Shown in pieces: positions 24,606 to 35,000 of a stretch of 64,000 nucleotides of DNA. The stretch lies in NCBI GenBank assembly GCA_021287165.1, contig JAJTAY010000001.1:1-64000 (forward strand), in the 5' to 3' direction. This DNA is from Bacteroidia bacterium. GTDB taxonomy: Bacteria > Bacteroidota > Bacteroidia > Bacteroidales > F082. The translations under genes were made by a program, and so were the position numbers. How positions within the stretch are numbered: the first letter of the stretch is position 1; every line of letters starts with the position of its first letter. The notes beneath the pieces are model-generated. The model was not told the origin of the DNA and made no database searches. It saw only the letters and a program-made list of their open reading frames with translations.

Positions 24606-27600
24606 TCAGGACGTAGTTTCTGCTTTCGGTAATTCGATGGTGAAGGTGGTTCCTGCACCAGGTTTTGTTATGAAGCTTATTTTACCGCCTGCCTGCTGAA
24701 CGAGGCTGTGCACAATTGACAAGCCCATGCCCATTCCGCTTGATTTGGTGGTAAAATTGGGTGTGAATACTTTTCGGGCTTCCTCTTCCGACATTCCCTT
24801 TCCTGTATCCTCTACAGCAATAACAAACATCCCAGCAGTTTCGCCGAGGCTTATGGTGAGGCGTGCATGGGGTTTTGAACCTATAGCCTGAATGGCATTT
24901 TTTATAAGATTTGTGAAAATCCTGTTGAGGTTTTCGGGGTCAGCTTCCACCATGGCCGGCAAATTGGCATCGATATTGAGCGTGAACAGGATACCCGGCT
25001 GATGATCGAAAAGATTTACCACCTTTCTGAGCACATCAGCCAGATCGAGTTTTACGGGTTTTGGTGGAGGCATTACTGCAAAGTCGGAAAATGCAGAAGC
25101 AATAGAGGATAATGTATCAATCTGACTAATAAGTGTTTGAGAGATATTCTTCAGCTTTTGATCAATATCAGGGTCTTTGTCGTCCCATGCCCGAAGCAGG
25201 TATTGAACGCTCAGGCGCATGGGCGTAAGTGGATTTTTGATTTCGTGTGCCACCTGTCGTGCCATTTCGCGCCAGGCGCTTTCGCGTTCGGAACGCGCGA
25301 GCAGCTCGGCACTTAAAGCCAACTGATCGAGCAAGGTATTGTATTGATTGACAAGCTCTCCAATTTCATCGTAGCGCTGATAATTGATCTTTTCGTTGGC
25401 ATGACCCAGCTGCACGCGACTCATTTTCTGCTGTATCATCTGCAAGGGTCGCGTCAGTCGTCGTGAAACAAACAGCGCAAAAAGCAGGGAAAGCGCAGAG
25501 AGCAATAAGAAAATGTTGAGGTAAGAGAGTACCATAGAGCGAACTTCACGCTGCATTTCGGTTTCTTTCACGAAATAAGGCAGGTTGATATAGGCAATGG
25601 CTTCCCCAAAACTATTTTTAAAAGGCGCGTAGGCCGAGATAAATCCAGCTTTTCCAATTTCTTCGTATTGACGTAAATAGAGCCGGTTTTGGATGTGCAT
25701 GGCTTTAAGGGCGGCGGGATTCATCATTTCGCCTGCCAAACCCAAATCAAAAATTTCGGGTCGTGAGGTGGCAAGAAGCCTTCCCTCAACATCATACAGA
25801 TTTATATCGGTGAAAAAGACCAGCGAGAACTTCAGCAAAATCTGGTTGAGATAGTCGCGCATGCTCTGACCGCCAATGGGTAGGTCTTTCAGCTTATGCT
25901 CCAGCTCAACGATGAGCGATTGGGTTTTTTCGGCCAGAAAATCATCGTTCTTTTTTCGGTAAATATCCGCCAGATAAACCGTTGTTATCGTACCAATCAA
26001 AGCAAAGGAAACAAGTAACGAAACAGAAATAATCAACTGAAGCCTGGTGCGGAAGGTGGCAAAGGATTTTTTTAAGTTGGGCAATCCGTTTCGAATCCAG
26101 TTTATCAATGTGATAATCAAACCATTAATTAATAAAAAGAAAGAAAATGGGGCAAGTAGCTCCGCCCATCCTTTTTCTTTTCTGCTGATTATCAGAGTTT
26201 TATCGAAATACTTCAATATTGCATGGCGGTAGCCGTCGCGATTGAAAAAGCCTTCCTGACCCGAGGCGATTTGCTCAAGGCGTAGAGGGAAAAAATAGCT
26301 GCCAAACTTGTAATAAAGCGTTCCTTCGCGGTATGTGGCAAAACTGTATTTATTCAGGTCAGGACCAATGCTTCTATCCGCATCAATAAGCAAGTCGGGG
26401 TAGCCAGTACCTTCCGGGATATATTTATGGAAAAATTCAATGAACATATGCAGACTGTCCAGGCCGGGATTGTTGAGATCACGGAGTTTTAAATATCCAA
26501 CATAATGAACCCCAAGCAGGTTGTTGTCGATCAGGAATAAACCACCTGGCCGGAGGCTGTCACCGCGGATTGAGGACAATGTTCCAAAATACTCAATGCA
26601 ATTCACCTTTCGATTCTCTGGCTGAAGAATGAGATCCTGATCGGAATAGCAGGTTGTCACTTCTGTTTCATACCTGGCCAGATAGCCTTGCAGATATTTT
26701 TCTCTAATGTAAGCGTTAACTAATTGATCTTCTTTTGTTTGATCAAATATCATTCTGTTTAGTACGCTATCCTGCATCCATTGTTGCCGGAGATCTGTAA
26801 AAAGGAATTCGAGGAGCGGATCTTTATCAGCGCTCAGCTTTTTTGCCGTAAGCATTTGTTCCTCGTCGGCAATACGTTGATTGGATAAACTGAATGTGGA
26901 TGCCAGACCGATTGAAACAACAATCCAGGTTAAAATTAGCGGAGTGCCTTTTATTTGCAGCGAATTGTATCTCTGTGAATGAATAATTGATACAAGGATT
27001 ACGGGAGGAAGCAGCGATAAAACCACGAAAAACTGATCAAAGGTTACCCAAATCAGACCAGCAATAGCCCAGGGTAAGATTGTTATAAAAATTACAGCGG
27101 GAAAAGCTATTAGGGTTTGTTTTAACGACAATAAAATATTTCCGGACACAACAATTGTAGAGGCTGCCACCAAAAACAAACCAAGCAGTTTTAAAACCAT
27201 TGGCAGCGATATGTCTTCACTGTTCAGGATTGCATCGGCAATTGTTGATTGCTGAAGCGAGTGGTTAAAAATCAATTCGACTATGAGCGAAAATGCAATC
27301 AATAACATAATAAGCACTGCAAGTCGAATTTGCTGGCTTATTTTCAAGTATTCAAGCTTTTTGATAAGCCTTGACAGATAAAGTGAAAAAAACAGAAAGA
27401 CTAACGACCATGAAACGGGAAAGCCGTCAAAATAGAGCACGGCAGAAAAAAATTCGTCGGAATCAGATGCAAAATCAGGAAAATACTTCCTTCCGGAGAT
27501 TTGAACAATGGTGAAGAAGAACGCAAAAAACAACAAGGGAAAAAATTTGTCAATATGTTTAAAGTTGTCAGGCGTAGTGCTGTATTTAACTGCCCTGAAC

Positions 27601-28283
27601 ATTGCAAACAATAAAATAACGAGCAAGGAAAGGATCAAGTCAGTTTTAGTAGCCGGTATTCCTATTCCGGCATTGGCTCGATCCAGTTGATTACTTATGT
27701 AAACCCAGCTATTTCCATCAAGGGATGTCCTGTGGGCAGAAATTGTATCTAAATCTCTGACTATCTTTACTTTATCATTAAAATAATCATATTTCGATGA
27801 AAACCCATTCATCACGTATTGATTACGAATTGGGTATCGCAGAAACATAGGTTCGATCATCAAAAAGGTATAATTCTTAGCGCTGTCAATTGCATAAATG
27901 AATACGCCATCCTTGTTGTCAAGGATACCCTTTGCAGCAGTCAAAGAATCGGGTTTTAGTTGAGATAAAGCAGGATTGCTCCAGAATACTAGGCTGTCGT
28001 CTCTGAATACAAGTAGGGTGTAGTCAGCTCCAAACGTTTTAATAAAGTGATCGTTATTCCAGAGGTCTTTAGTTTCATCGTTTACATTATTAGCAGAGGC
28101 AATTGCGTCCTGAACCGATCGTTCAAGTCTGGCTAATTGGTTAGCTGTATGAAAGGCCAATGACTTTCCGTATTCTTCTAGAGAAGGATTACGGGCATTG
28201 AAACTGAAGATCAGGAAATATGCAAATAGTCCGATGAATACAATACCGGAAATCAGAACATAAAAATACCTTTTGGGCTTCAT
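24606..28283 (-). CDS. Large multi-membrane-segment sensor histidine kinase (NtrY-like core)
   Basis: A 1225-residue membrane sensor. The first transmembrane helix (about 7-27) and a periplasmic region are followed by a block of about seven membrane helices (about 205-460), a second extracytoplasmic region, further helices near 740, 770 and 935, then HAMP (about 960-1000), HisKA with the phospho-accepting H1013 in ARQVAHEIKNPLTPM, and HATPase_c with DTGKGMSEEE and SSGMGMGLSIVHSLVQQAGG. The catalytic core resembles NtrY/AtoS-type kinases. The N-terminal polytopic block is unusual and unidentified. No response regulator is adjacent, so its partner is elsewhere. Confidence 0.9.
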   Translation of the reverse strand: MKPKRYFYVLISGIVFIGLFAYFLIFSFNARNPSLEEYGKSLAFHTANQLARLERSVQDAIASANNVNDETKDLWNNDHFIKTFGADYTLLVFRDDSLVFWSNPALSQLKPDSLTAAKGILDNKDGVFIYAIDSAKNYTFLMIEPMFLRYPIRNQYVMNGFSSKYDYFNDKVKIVRDLDTISAHRTSLDGNSWVYISNQLDRANAGIGIPATKTDLILSLLVILLFAMFRAVKYSTTPDNFKHIDKFFPLLFFAFFFTIVQISGRKYFPDFASDSDEFFSAVLYFDGFPVSWSLVFLFFSLYLSRLIKKLEYLKISQQIRLAVLIMLLIAFSLIVELIFNHSLQQSTIADAILNSEDISLPMVLKLLGLFLVAASTIVVSGNILLSLKQTLIAFPAVIFITILPWAIAGLIWVTFDQFFVVLSLLPPVILVSIIHSQRYNSLQIKGTPLILTWIVVSIGLASTFSLSNQRIADEEQMLTAKKLSADKDPLLEFLFTDLRQQWMQDSVLNRMIFDQTKEDQLVNAYIREKYLQGYLARYETEVTTCYSDQDLILQPENRKVNCIEYFGTLSSIRGDSLRPGGLFLIDNNLLGVHYVGYLKLRDLNNPGLDSLHMFIEFFHKYIPEGTGYPDLLIDADRSIGPDLNKYSFATYREGTLYYKFGSYFFPLRLEQIASGQEGFFNRDGYRHAILKYFDKTLIISRKEKGWAELLAPFSFFLLINGLIITLINWIRNGLPNLKKSFATFRTRLQLIISVSLLVSFALIGTITTVYLADIYRKKNDDFLAEKTQSLIVELEHKLKDLPIGGQSMRDYLNQILLKFSLVFFTDINLYDVEGRLLATSRPEIFDLGLAGEMMNPAALKAMHIQNRLYLRQYEEIGKAGFISAYAPFKNSFGEAIAYINLPYFVKETEMQREVRSMVLSYLNIFLLLSALSLLFALFVSRRLTRPLQMIQQKMSRVQLGHANEKINYQRYDEIGELVNQYNTLLDQLALSAELLARSERESAWREMARQVAHEIKNPLTPMRLSVQYLLRAWDDKDPDIDQKLKNISQTLISQIDTLSSIASAFSDFAVMPPPKPVKLDLADVLRKVVNLFDHQPGILFTLNIDANLPAMVEADPENLNRIFTNLIKNAIQAIGSKPHARLTISLGETAGMFVIAVEDTGKGMSEEEARKVFTPNFTTKSSGMGMGLSIVHSLVQQAGGKISFITKPGAGTTFTIELPKAETTS

Positions 28284-28354
28284 GGCTTTTCCTTACCTGT
28301 AAAACAAAAGTCGTAAAAAAATGCAAGGTAAGGATTTTCAAAAAGTCAGTTGGA

Positions 28355-29275
28355 TTAGTCAGACTTTGAAAAAAGATACAGTAAACTGGAAAACTGTTTG
28401 GAACGCATTGCGTTAAAATTGGACAAAAAACCAATCGCTACTGACTTTATAAGAGGCAATTTTGACTTTTTATATTCCTCACTAAGCATAGAAACGAAGA
28501 AGGCATCCCAGTACATGGCATGCACAGTTTTAAGTTGCAAGCCATATTGCCCTGCCAGACGGATGATAGTTTCCGTTTTAAAATGATGCAAATGCCTTGG
28601 TACATCCCATGCCGCCCAATATTGACGATAATGCAATGCATCATATGATCGGGGGTTAGGAAGAGCAATTGCAAGCCGGCCATTATCTTTTAGCCAGTTG
28701 TTAAGATTGTTCATTATGGAATGCAAATCAGGAATATGCTCCAGCACGTGAAACATGGTAATTAAATCAAACTGACTTTGAAAAGTATCAACTGGAGCAT
28801 TCGTAGGTAACACCTTTAAATTGTGTGATTTTTCAGCAATTTTTCTCGCATCTTCATCCTGTTCGATTCCAATGCACTCCCATTTCCTTCCACTTGCTAT
28901 AGCCAGAAAATCACCCCTCCCGCATCCATAATCCAGTAATTTACCACCTGATAATCCTGCTGTGACCTGCTTGTATTTTGTGCGAAGATTTAGCCATCGA
29001 ACACTGGCATACATGCGTTCGAACAAGCTTTCAGGGTTCTCTTTGTGACTTAGATAACGATCTGATTTATAATATTTTCCTATGTGTTCACCCGTTGGTT
29101 GCGGATTTGTAAACAAATGTCCGCAAACCGTGCATTCATTGATTTTGAAGTATTCGCCCGACAGAAAATAATCCTGTGTGCTTAAGTAAACGATATGGTT
29201 GCTTGACCCACACAGTGGGCAATTATCCAATTCAATAAACGAAGCTGATTCGAGATGTTTCACGTGGAACAGCAA
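28355..29275 (-). CDS. SAM-dependent class I methyltransferase with N-terminal zinc-ribbon-like motif
   Basis: A 306-residue methyltransferase. Two CxxC pairs (CPLCGS and CTVCGH, about residues 19-50) suggest a zinc ribbon; the SAM-binding LLDYGCGRGDFL (about 112-123), EQDED and FHVLEHIPDL follow. Such proteins often methylate sugars or act in glycan or lipid pathways; the substrate is unknown. No ATG is available at the front: TTG at 29275 or GTG at 29263 are the candidates. The first codons coincide with a parS site (encoding FHVKH). It begins 1 bp after the mnmG stop codon, so it is co-transcribed. Confidence 0.8.
   Translation of the reverse strand: MLFHVKHLESASFIELDNCPLCGSSNHIVYLSTQDYFLSGEYFKINECTVCGHLFTNPQPTGEHIGKYYKSDRYLSHKENPESLFERMYASVRWLNLRTKYKQVTAGLSGGKLLDYGCGRGDFLAIASGRKWECIGIEQDEDARKIAEKSHNLKVLPTNAPVDTFQSQFDLITMFHVLEHIPDLHSIMNNLNNWLKDNGRLAIALPNPRSYDALHYRQYWAAWDVPRHLHHFKTETIIRLAGQYGLQLKTVHAMYWDAFFVSMLSEEYKKSKLPLIKSVAIGFLSNFNAMRSKQFSSLLYLFSKSD
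29256..29271. other. parS centromere site 1 (ParB/Spo0J binding)
   Basis: TGTTTCACGTGGAACA is a full-length match to the 16-bp parS consensus TGTTTCACGTGAAACA with a single change (A to G), and is identical to a form of parS known in other bacteria. It lies inside the 5' end of the methyltransferase gene, directly after mnmG. Confidence 0.9.
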
Positions 29276-29276
29276 G

Positions 29277-31148
29277 CTAACGTCCTAAAAATACGGCTAA
29301 TACGGCGATGTCGGAAGGCGAAATACCGCTGATGCGGGAAGCCTGACCAAGTGTTTCGGGTTTTATTTTCGAGAGTTTCTCACGGGCTTCGTATGACAGC
29401 GATTGCAGGGCGTGATAATCGAAATCGGGGCGCATCCGGATGTGCTCAAGCCGATGCAGTTTATCTGCCATTTCTCTTTCTTTTTCTATATATCCTTCGT
29501 ATTTTATCTCGATCTCGGCCGACTCAAGCACTTCATTAAACAGTTCATCAGAGATTGATCCATTTAATAATTCCATGAAAAATGGAAGAAGATCATATAT
29601 ACCAAGCTGTGGCCTAAGCAAGAGATTAGCAAGTTTTTGTTTTGTGCTCAGTGGGCTTGTACCTTTTTGCTCCAATAATCCATTCACCTGGTCTGGAGAT
29701 ACCGATGTATTTCTGAAAAGTTCGATCAGCGTTTTTACACGTTCTTGCTTTTCTTTTAAACGCAGAAACCTTTCTTCCCTGGCCAGGCCAATGCTGTAGG
29801 ATTTCTCTGTAAGTCGGGCATCCGCGTTATCCTGGCGGAGCAAAATCCGATGTTCGGCACGACTTGTAAACATTCGGTAAGGCTCGTCAACACCTTTTGT
29901 AATAAGATCGTCGATAAGCACCCCGATATAAGCCTCATCGCGACCAAGCACAAAAGGTTCTTGTTCTGTCACTTTCAGGTGAGCATTAATGCCGGCCATT
30001 ATTCCCTGCGCAGCAGCTTCTTCATAGCCGGTAGTGCCATTAATCTGTCCTGCAAAATAGAGGTTTTCGATAAGTTTGGTTTCCAGGGTATGCTTCAATT
30101 GCTCAGGCGGAAAATAATCGTATTCGATGGCATAGCCCGGTCTGAATATTCTTGCATTTTCAAAGCCTTCTATCAGTCTTAAAGCTTTCAGCTGAATGTA
30201 ATCGGGAAGTGAGGAGCTGAAGCCGTTTAAGTAATATTCCACAGTATTCCAACCCTCGGGTTCGGCAAAAAGCTGATGGGCATCCTTACCCGAGAAACGA
30301 TCAATTTTATCCTCGATACTTGGACAATACCTTGGGCCTATGCCTTCGATGCGTCCGGTAAACATTGGACTAAGATGAAATCCAAGGCGAAGGGTATCGT
30401 GAACCTTTTTGGAGGTATGAGCGATCCAGCAGCTCATTTGCTTCGGCAATTCGGGATTTTTTAGGAAACTGAATCCCCTCACCTCTTCATCGCCTTTTTG
30501 CTCTACAAGCCGGCTGAAGTCGATGCTCCTTCCATCAATCCTCACCGGGGTACCTGTTTTCATGCGGCTTGCACGAAAGCCAAGTGTCACAAGTTGCTCA
30601 GTAATTCCAGAGCTGGCCTTTTCACCCATACGACCACCACCAAACGATTTCTCTCCGATATGAATAATTCCATTCAGGAAAGTTCCGTTTGTCAGCACTA
30701 CCGATTTAGCAGGGATCTCCTGCCCCATGGAGGTTCTTACCCCAGTAACCCTGCCGTTTTTAATCTGAATTCCTGTAACTGTATCCTGCCAGAAATGGAG
30801 ATTGGGAATTTTTTCGAGCATTAGTCTCCATTCGGCAGAAAATAACATGCGGTCGCTTTGAGCGCGTGGACTCCACATGGCAGGCCCTTTCGATTTATTG
30901 AGCATCCGGAATTGTATCATTGTACGGTCAGTAACGATTCCGGAGTATCCGCCCAAAGCATCTATTTCGCGAACAATCTGTCCTTTTGCAATACCACCCA
31001 TAGCAGGATTGCACGACATCTGGGCAATGGTCTGCATATTCATGGTTATCAGGAGCACCTTGCTACCCATATTAGCGGCTGCAGCTGCAGCTTCGGAGCC
31101 GGCATGTCCGGCACCTACAACAATAACATCATAAGTATCAAATAGCAT
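29277..31148 (-). CDS. mnmG: tRNA uridine-5-carboxymethylaminomethyl modification enzyme MnmG (GidA)
   Basis: A 623-residue FAD enzyme that with MnmE makes the cmnm5 modification at the wobble uridine of certain tRNAs. The N-terminal Rossmann motif [14 protein letters not shown] (about residues 8-21) binds FAD. The signature segments [10 protein letters not shown] and [12 protein letters not shown] and a complete helical C-terminal domain are present; length is standard. mnmG often lies near the replication origin, and here it is bracketed by two parS sites. It is followed directly by the methyltransferase gene. Confidence 0.97.
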   Translation of the reverse strand: MLFDTYDVIVVGAGHAGSEAAAAAANMGSKVLLITMNMQTIAQMSCNPAMGGIAKGQIVREIDALGGYSGIVTDRTMIQFRMLNKSKGPAMWSPRAQSDRMLFSAEWRLMLEKIPNLHFWQDTVTGIQIKNGRVTGVRTSMGQEIPAKSVVLTNGTFLNGIIHIGEKSFGGGRMGEKASSGITEQLVTLGFRASRMKTGTPVRIDGRSIDFSRLVEQKGDEEVRGFSFLKNPELPKQMSCWIAHTSKKVHDTLRLGFHLSPMFTGRIEGIGPRYCPSIEDKIDRFSGKDAHQLFAEPEGWNTVEYYLNGFSSSLPDYIQLKALRLIEGFENARIFRPGYAIEYDYFPPEQLKHTLETKLIENLYFAGQINGTTGYEEAAAQGIMAGINAHLKVTEQEPFVLGRDEAYIGVLIDDLITKGVDEPYRMFTSRAEHRILLRQDNADARLTEKSYSIGLAREERFLRLKEKQERVKTLIELFRNTSVSPDQVNGLLEQKGTSPLSTKQKLANLLLRPQLGIYDLLPFFMELLNGSISDELFNEVLESAEIEIKYEGYIEKEREMADKLHRLEHIRMRPDFDYHALQSLSYEAREKLSKIKPETLGQASRISGISPSDIAVLAVFLGR

Positions 31149-31156
31149 TATTAGTA

Positions 31157-31172
31157 TGTTTCACGTGAAACG
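31157..31172. other. parS centromere site 2 (ParB/Spo0J binding)
   Basis: TGTTTCACGTGAAACG holds the perfect 14-bp palindrome GTTTCACGTGAAAC and matches the parS consensus at 15 of 16 positions. It sits in the 51-bp gap between ybeY and mnmG, so ParB binding could also touch mnmG transcription. Confidence 0.92.
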
Positions 31173-31199
31173 ATTTTGTAAGTCGTTGATTTTTGGGAA

Positions 31200-31619
31200 T
31201 TAAGGCAGCAAAGATAAGCAATAGTCCTCTTTAGCCCGCATTTCCGAACGATCTTCGTCAGTGTGATCCTGATAGCCCATCAGGTGAAGCACGCCATGAA
31301 TCAATACCCTATTTAATTCATTTTCAATTGTTTGATTCATTTTTTTGGCATTCTCCCCCACCCTTTCGAGGCTTATGTAAATTTCTCCCCTGATAATTTT
31401 AAATGAGGTGGATAAATTGAAGGTGATTATATCGGTGTAATAATCGTGGTCTAAATGTTTTTTATTGATTTCCAGTAATTTATTGTCACTACAAAGTATA
31501 TAGGAAAGTTCTCCGGCAAAAAAGCCGTGTTGAACTATAACCTCATTGATCCATCGACTCAGCGGGCGCTGGTTTAACCAAACAGGTAGTTCAACGTCAA
31601 GAGCGTGAAAAGTTATCAT
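31200..31619 (-). CDS. ybeY: Endoribonuclease YbeY (16S rRNA maturation / ribosome quality control)
   Basis: A 139-residue metal-dependent RNase. The active-site motif IHGVLHLMGYQDHTDED contains H108 and H112, and the third ligand is expected at D118/H119. One extra residue (Q) sits between GY and DH compared with E. coli YbeY. Length is typical for Bacteroidota. Its 5' end overlaps the preceding gene by 23 bp, so translation is coupled. Confidence 0.93.
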   Translation of the reverse strand: MITFHALDVELPVWLNQRPLSRWINEVIVQHGFFAGELSYILCSDNKLLEINKKHLDHDYYTDIITFNLSTSFKIIRGEIYISLERVGENAKKMNQTIENELNRVLIHGVLHLMGYQDHTDEDRSEMRAKEDYCLSLLP

Positions 31620-32046
31620 AGTTTTTCACCGTGGCTGAACCATTTTTCAAATAAGAGTTAAGTTGGTTTTGTCTATTCTTGACCTTTTCCTGTGGCATAC
31701 TGTCGGAAGCCAATCTGAACTCGATGCTGTTAGGGCTGATATTAAAACTGCTGCTAAGTTGCTCGAGAAGCTGAATTAATGTTTCATCATTCGATTTGTT
31801 TTCTTCTTGCGTCTCGGAAGAAAATTTACTTTCTGTCGAAAAACTCAAACCGTTATCGTCAACTATAAGATGTATATCGATAATATCAGCAATCGACATA
31901 AAATGGGTCAGAACTCCATCGAATAATACGCTCAAAGCCCCGTAGTAGCTGGAACCCAGATTGTAATAATCGGCAATCTGGTCAACCCAATGTTCTATAG
32001 CTCTGAAGCCACTTTCGTCAGTTTTAACGGTTATTTGGTAGTCCAT
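31597..32046 (-). CDS. Small hypothetical protein, possibly anti-sigma-factor/ATPase-like
   Basis: A 149-residue cytosolic protein starting MDYQITVKTDESG (ATG 32046; an alternative ATG lies at 32061). I see no catalytic motif. The shape is a predicted alpha/beta N-terminus (residues 1-80) followed by a polar Ser/Gln/Asn-rich tail. Proteins at this place before ybeY in Bacteroidota are sometimes described as ATP-binding or anti-sigma-factor-like, but the ATP-binding boxes are not evident here. It overlaps both neighbours: 23 bp with the preceding DUF4175 gene and 23 bp with ybeY, which argues for one tightly coupled operon. Confidence 0.65.
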   Translation of the reverse strand: MDYQITVKTDESGFRAIEHWVDQIADYYNLGSSYYGALSVLFDGVLTHFMSIADIIDIHLIVDDNGLSFSTESKFSSETQEENKSNDETLIQLLEQLSSSFNISPNSIEFRLASDSMPQEKVKNRQNQLNSYLKNGSATVKNYDNFSRS

Positions 32047-35000
32047 TGCTTTGTGATTCATTAAAGCGAATAAAATAATTACGCGCTCTGTCTCTGAGAA
32101 ATGGTTCCAGATCGAGAGGGCTTGTCCGCAGCATATCCTGCTGAATTTTCATGATTCTGTTATACTCAGAGTTGTCAATAAGGTTACCTGTATTCTCGCC
32201 TTTAAATTCAAACGATTCGCGTCTTTCTTCAAGTTCGCGCTCCTTCAGGGCTTTTTCCGATTCGAGCATTCTTACCTCGATGTTACGTTGAAGTCTTAAC
32301 GTCTGCTCATCGAGGTATTTATTTACAAGTCTTTCCTCCAGCTTTTCCATATCCTCCAGCACTTTATTCAGGCCTCCATCGCCCATCTGACCTTCGGATT
32401 TAAGCTGGTCGATAAGATTCTTCATTTGCTGACGCAGCGCTTCCTGTTGAGCAGCCATACGCGCTATCTCTTCGCTCATGCCGCTTCGCCCCTGCCCTGG
32501 TTGTTTTCCCTGCATCATATCCTGAAGTTGCTTTCCGAGCGCTTCCTGCATTTCACGCATGCGCTGCATAGCATTGCCAGGCATTGCCCGTTTAGATTTT
32601 CCCTTTCCTTTTCCAGAAGAAGGCATACCCAAGCTCTCTTCCATGTTCTTTAGCGACTCGGCAAGCATAAGGGCAAGGTTGTTGAGCGACATCATTGCAA
32701 ATTGCTGCGATGAGGCTGCCTCTGCTGTTAGCCGTTCTTTCATCTTCTCCTGAACATCACTGATCCGGAATTTAATCGACGAAACTTCATCCAGCACAAA
32801 ATTACTAACCATTGGCTGTCGGCGGGCCAAAGCTGTTAGCGAATCGTCGACAACCCTGAACGATTCGAGCAGCATGCTTTGATTGCGCGCCACCGATGAA
32901 TAGGCCGGGTCGTCGCGACGCATTCTGCTTAACTGGCTGATCAGTTCTTCCTGACGGAATGAAATTCTTAAAACATTCTCGAGAAGATATCTTACGAGTC
33001 GGGCATCTTCGGCCAATTGTTCCTCTTCGCTCATCTGCATCATCGACATGAGCTGATCTTTCAGTTTCTTCATTTGCTCGGAGGCTTTTTGCTGTTTGTC
33101 CGAAGATCCTTTACTGTCGTTTTGCTGCAGCATTTTACTGCCTTGCTCGAGGTCTTGTTTTATTCCTTCTTCCTCTTGCTTTGTATCCTGAAAGGAGAAA
33201 GGTTGCTCAAGGCTATTATTTTCTGACTTCAAACTATCCAGTTTTGACATTTCCTGTTTGAAGCTGTCTTCAATTGATTTAAGGTTTTGCAGCAGTTGCT
33301 GCTTGTTATCCTGTTGTCGGTTAGCTGTGGCCTCAGCATTCTTTCGCAGTTCTTCGGAAAGCCTTTCCAAACGTTCCATGAGCCCATTCATCTCTTTTTC
33401 GAACTGCAGTTGTTTAAGCAGTGAAAGGTTTCTGTCGAGCATTTTTTCCATCTGATCGGTGCTCATTTCCATCTTCTTGAGGAAATCGGAAAGCTGTTCT
33501 TTATTCACCTTATCCAAAAGCCGCTCAAGCTCCTCCATCATTTTCTTCAGATCTTCGGGGATAACATCCTCTACAAGCTTATCGATCATTGCCTGCTTTT
33601 CGAGCAATCGTTCGTTAAGCAACTCGTTTTCCTTATTGAAGCGGTTTATACTTTCTCGCTCTTTTTTAAGCTGATCCATTTGCTGCTGCAGCGAAAGCTG
33701 TTGTTTAACCAGTTCATTGATCATCGCCCTGTCATTTTGATCAGGCTCGGGTTTCGAAAGCATCCGCCGATTTATCTTCTGTATCTCTTTCTTTAGGGCG
33801 GCCGCATTCTGTTGCAGGGTTTCAAGTTTCTTTTCCAAAGCCTGCTCCTGATTTCTTCTGATCGAATCAAGCATATCCACCGAGGGAATCTGATAACTGA
33901 AAACCTGAGATAGTGAGGATTTAGGTCCGGAAAATTTATCGTTATCCGTTATTCTGAACTGAATGCTTATTTGTTGCCCCGGGCTAAGTTTTAAAGTGTC
34001 CAAATCGAGCGCATAATAAAAGTTTTGGCGCACCTGCGCTGGTTGAAGGTAAAGGCTTATGCGGCGCTGATTGTTGGCAAAACCGGCGTTTTGCTGGTCA
34101 GCAACTGAAAGTAATGCGCTTAGATCGTTGAAACCATAATCGTCGGTGATAAAGCCACTGAAAAAACGTTTTCGGGAAAGCTGTTCTTCCTGCAAATCGC
34201 TTACGGTTATTGTCGGGTATTCGTCCCTGATCACATCTATCCGAACAGTGAGCAAAGCCTCCTTTTGCATAAATTGATTGCTCCCAAAAACATCGAGATT
34301 AACCTTATCGATGGATGTCATACCAAAGGTCCAGAGACTTTCGCCTCTGACAGCTTGTTCTGAAACACTATCAATTGCAATACTGAGTATGTCAGTATCT
34401 TTTGTATTGAATGCCCAGTGTATTTTTGTTCCCGCCGGAACTGAAATGAAAGCCGGATTGACCAATTTTTCTGACTCGCGTTTCAGGTATTCAGGATACA
34501 CAAGGCTTGCCGTATAACTTAAAAGGCGAGGTCGCGAGCGTACTGTAAGCACAAGTTCCCTGCTGAGATAGCTTCCGCCACTGATTCTGAATACAATATC
34601 ACGATTGACTTTTCGGAAGGTGTGATTGAATTCGACCGCTGAAATCCGGTTCATTTCAATCTTCATACCATCCATAATGAGGTAAAACTCTTCCGGTATT
34701 TCCTGACCGGTAACACTCAGTTGAAGTACAAAATCTTCATTATGCAAAGCTTCGAGGCTGGTGTTGGTAACAGTAACCTGATAGGGCAGGGGCTTTTCGA
34801 AAACGGTGTTGTATCGTATAATACGCGTTGACGGACTAACCAGAAAAGAGGGAAAAACCATCAGCAACAACAACACTACCGCCAATGGGATCAGTGACCA
34901 TCGGACTACACGCTTTGTTTTCTTTTTGTCGATGGCATTGACAAATGGTACAAGACTCAGCCTATCCGATTTTTGCTTTATTGCCTCCGACAGCAGGCTG

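Noticed and set aside
28746..28761. A third parS-like site (TGTTTCACGTG on the minus strand) in the methyltransferase gene
   Set aside because: Only the left half-site matches. The sequence encodes the common methyltransferase motif FHVLEH, which explains it.
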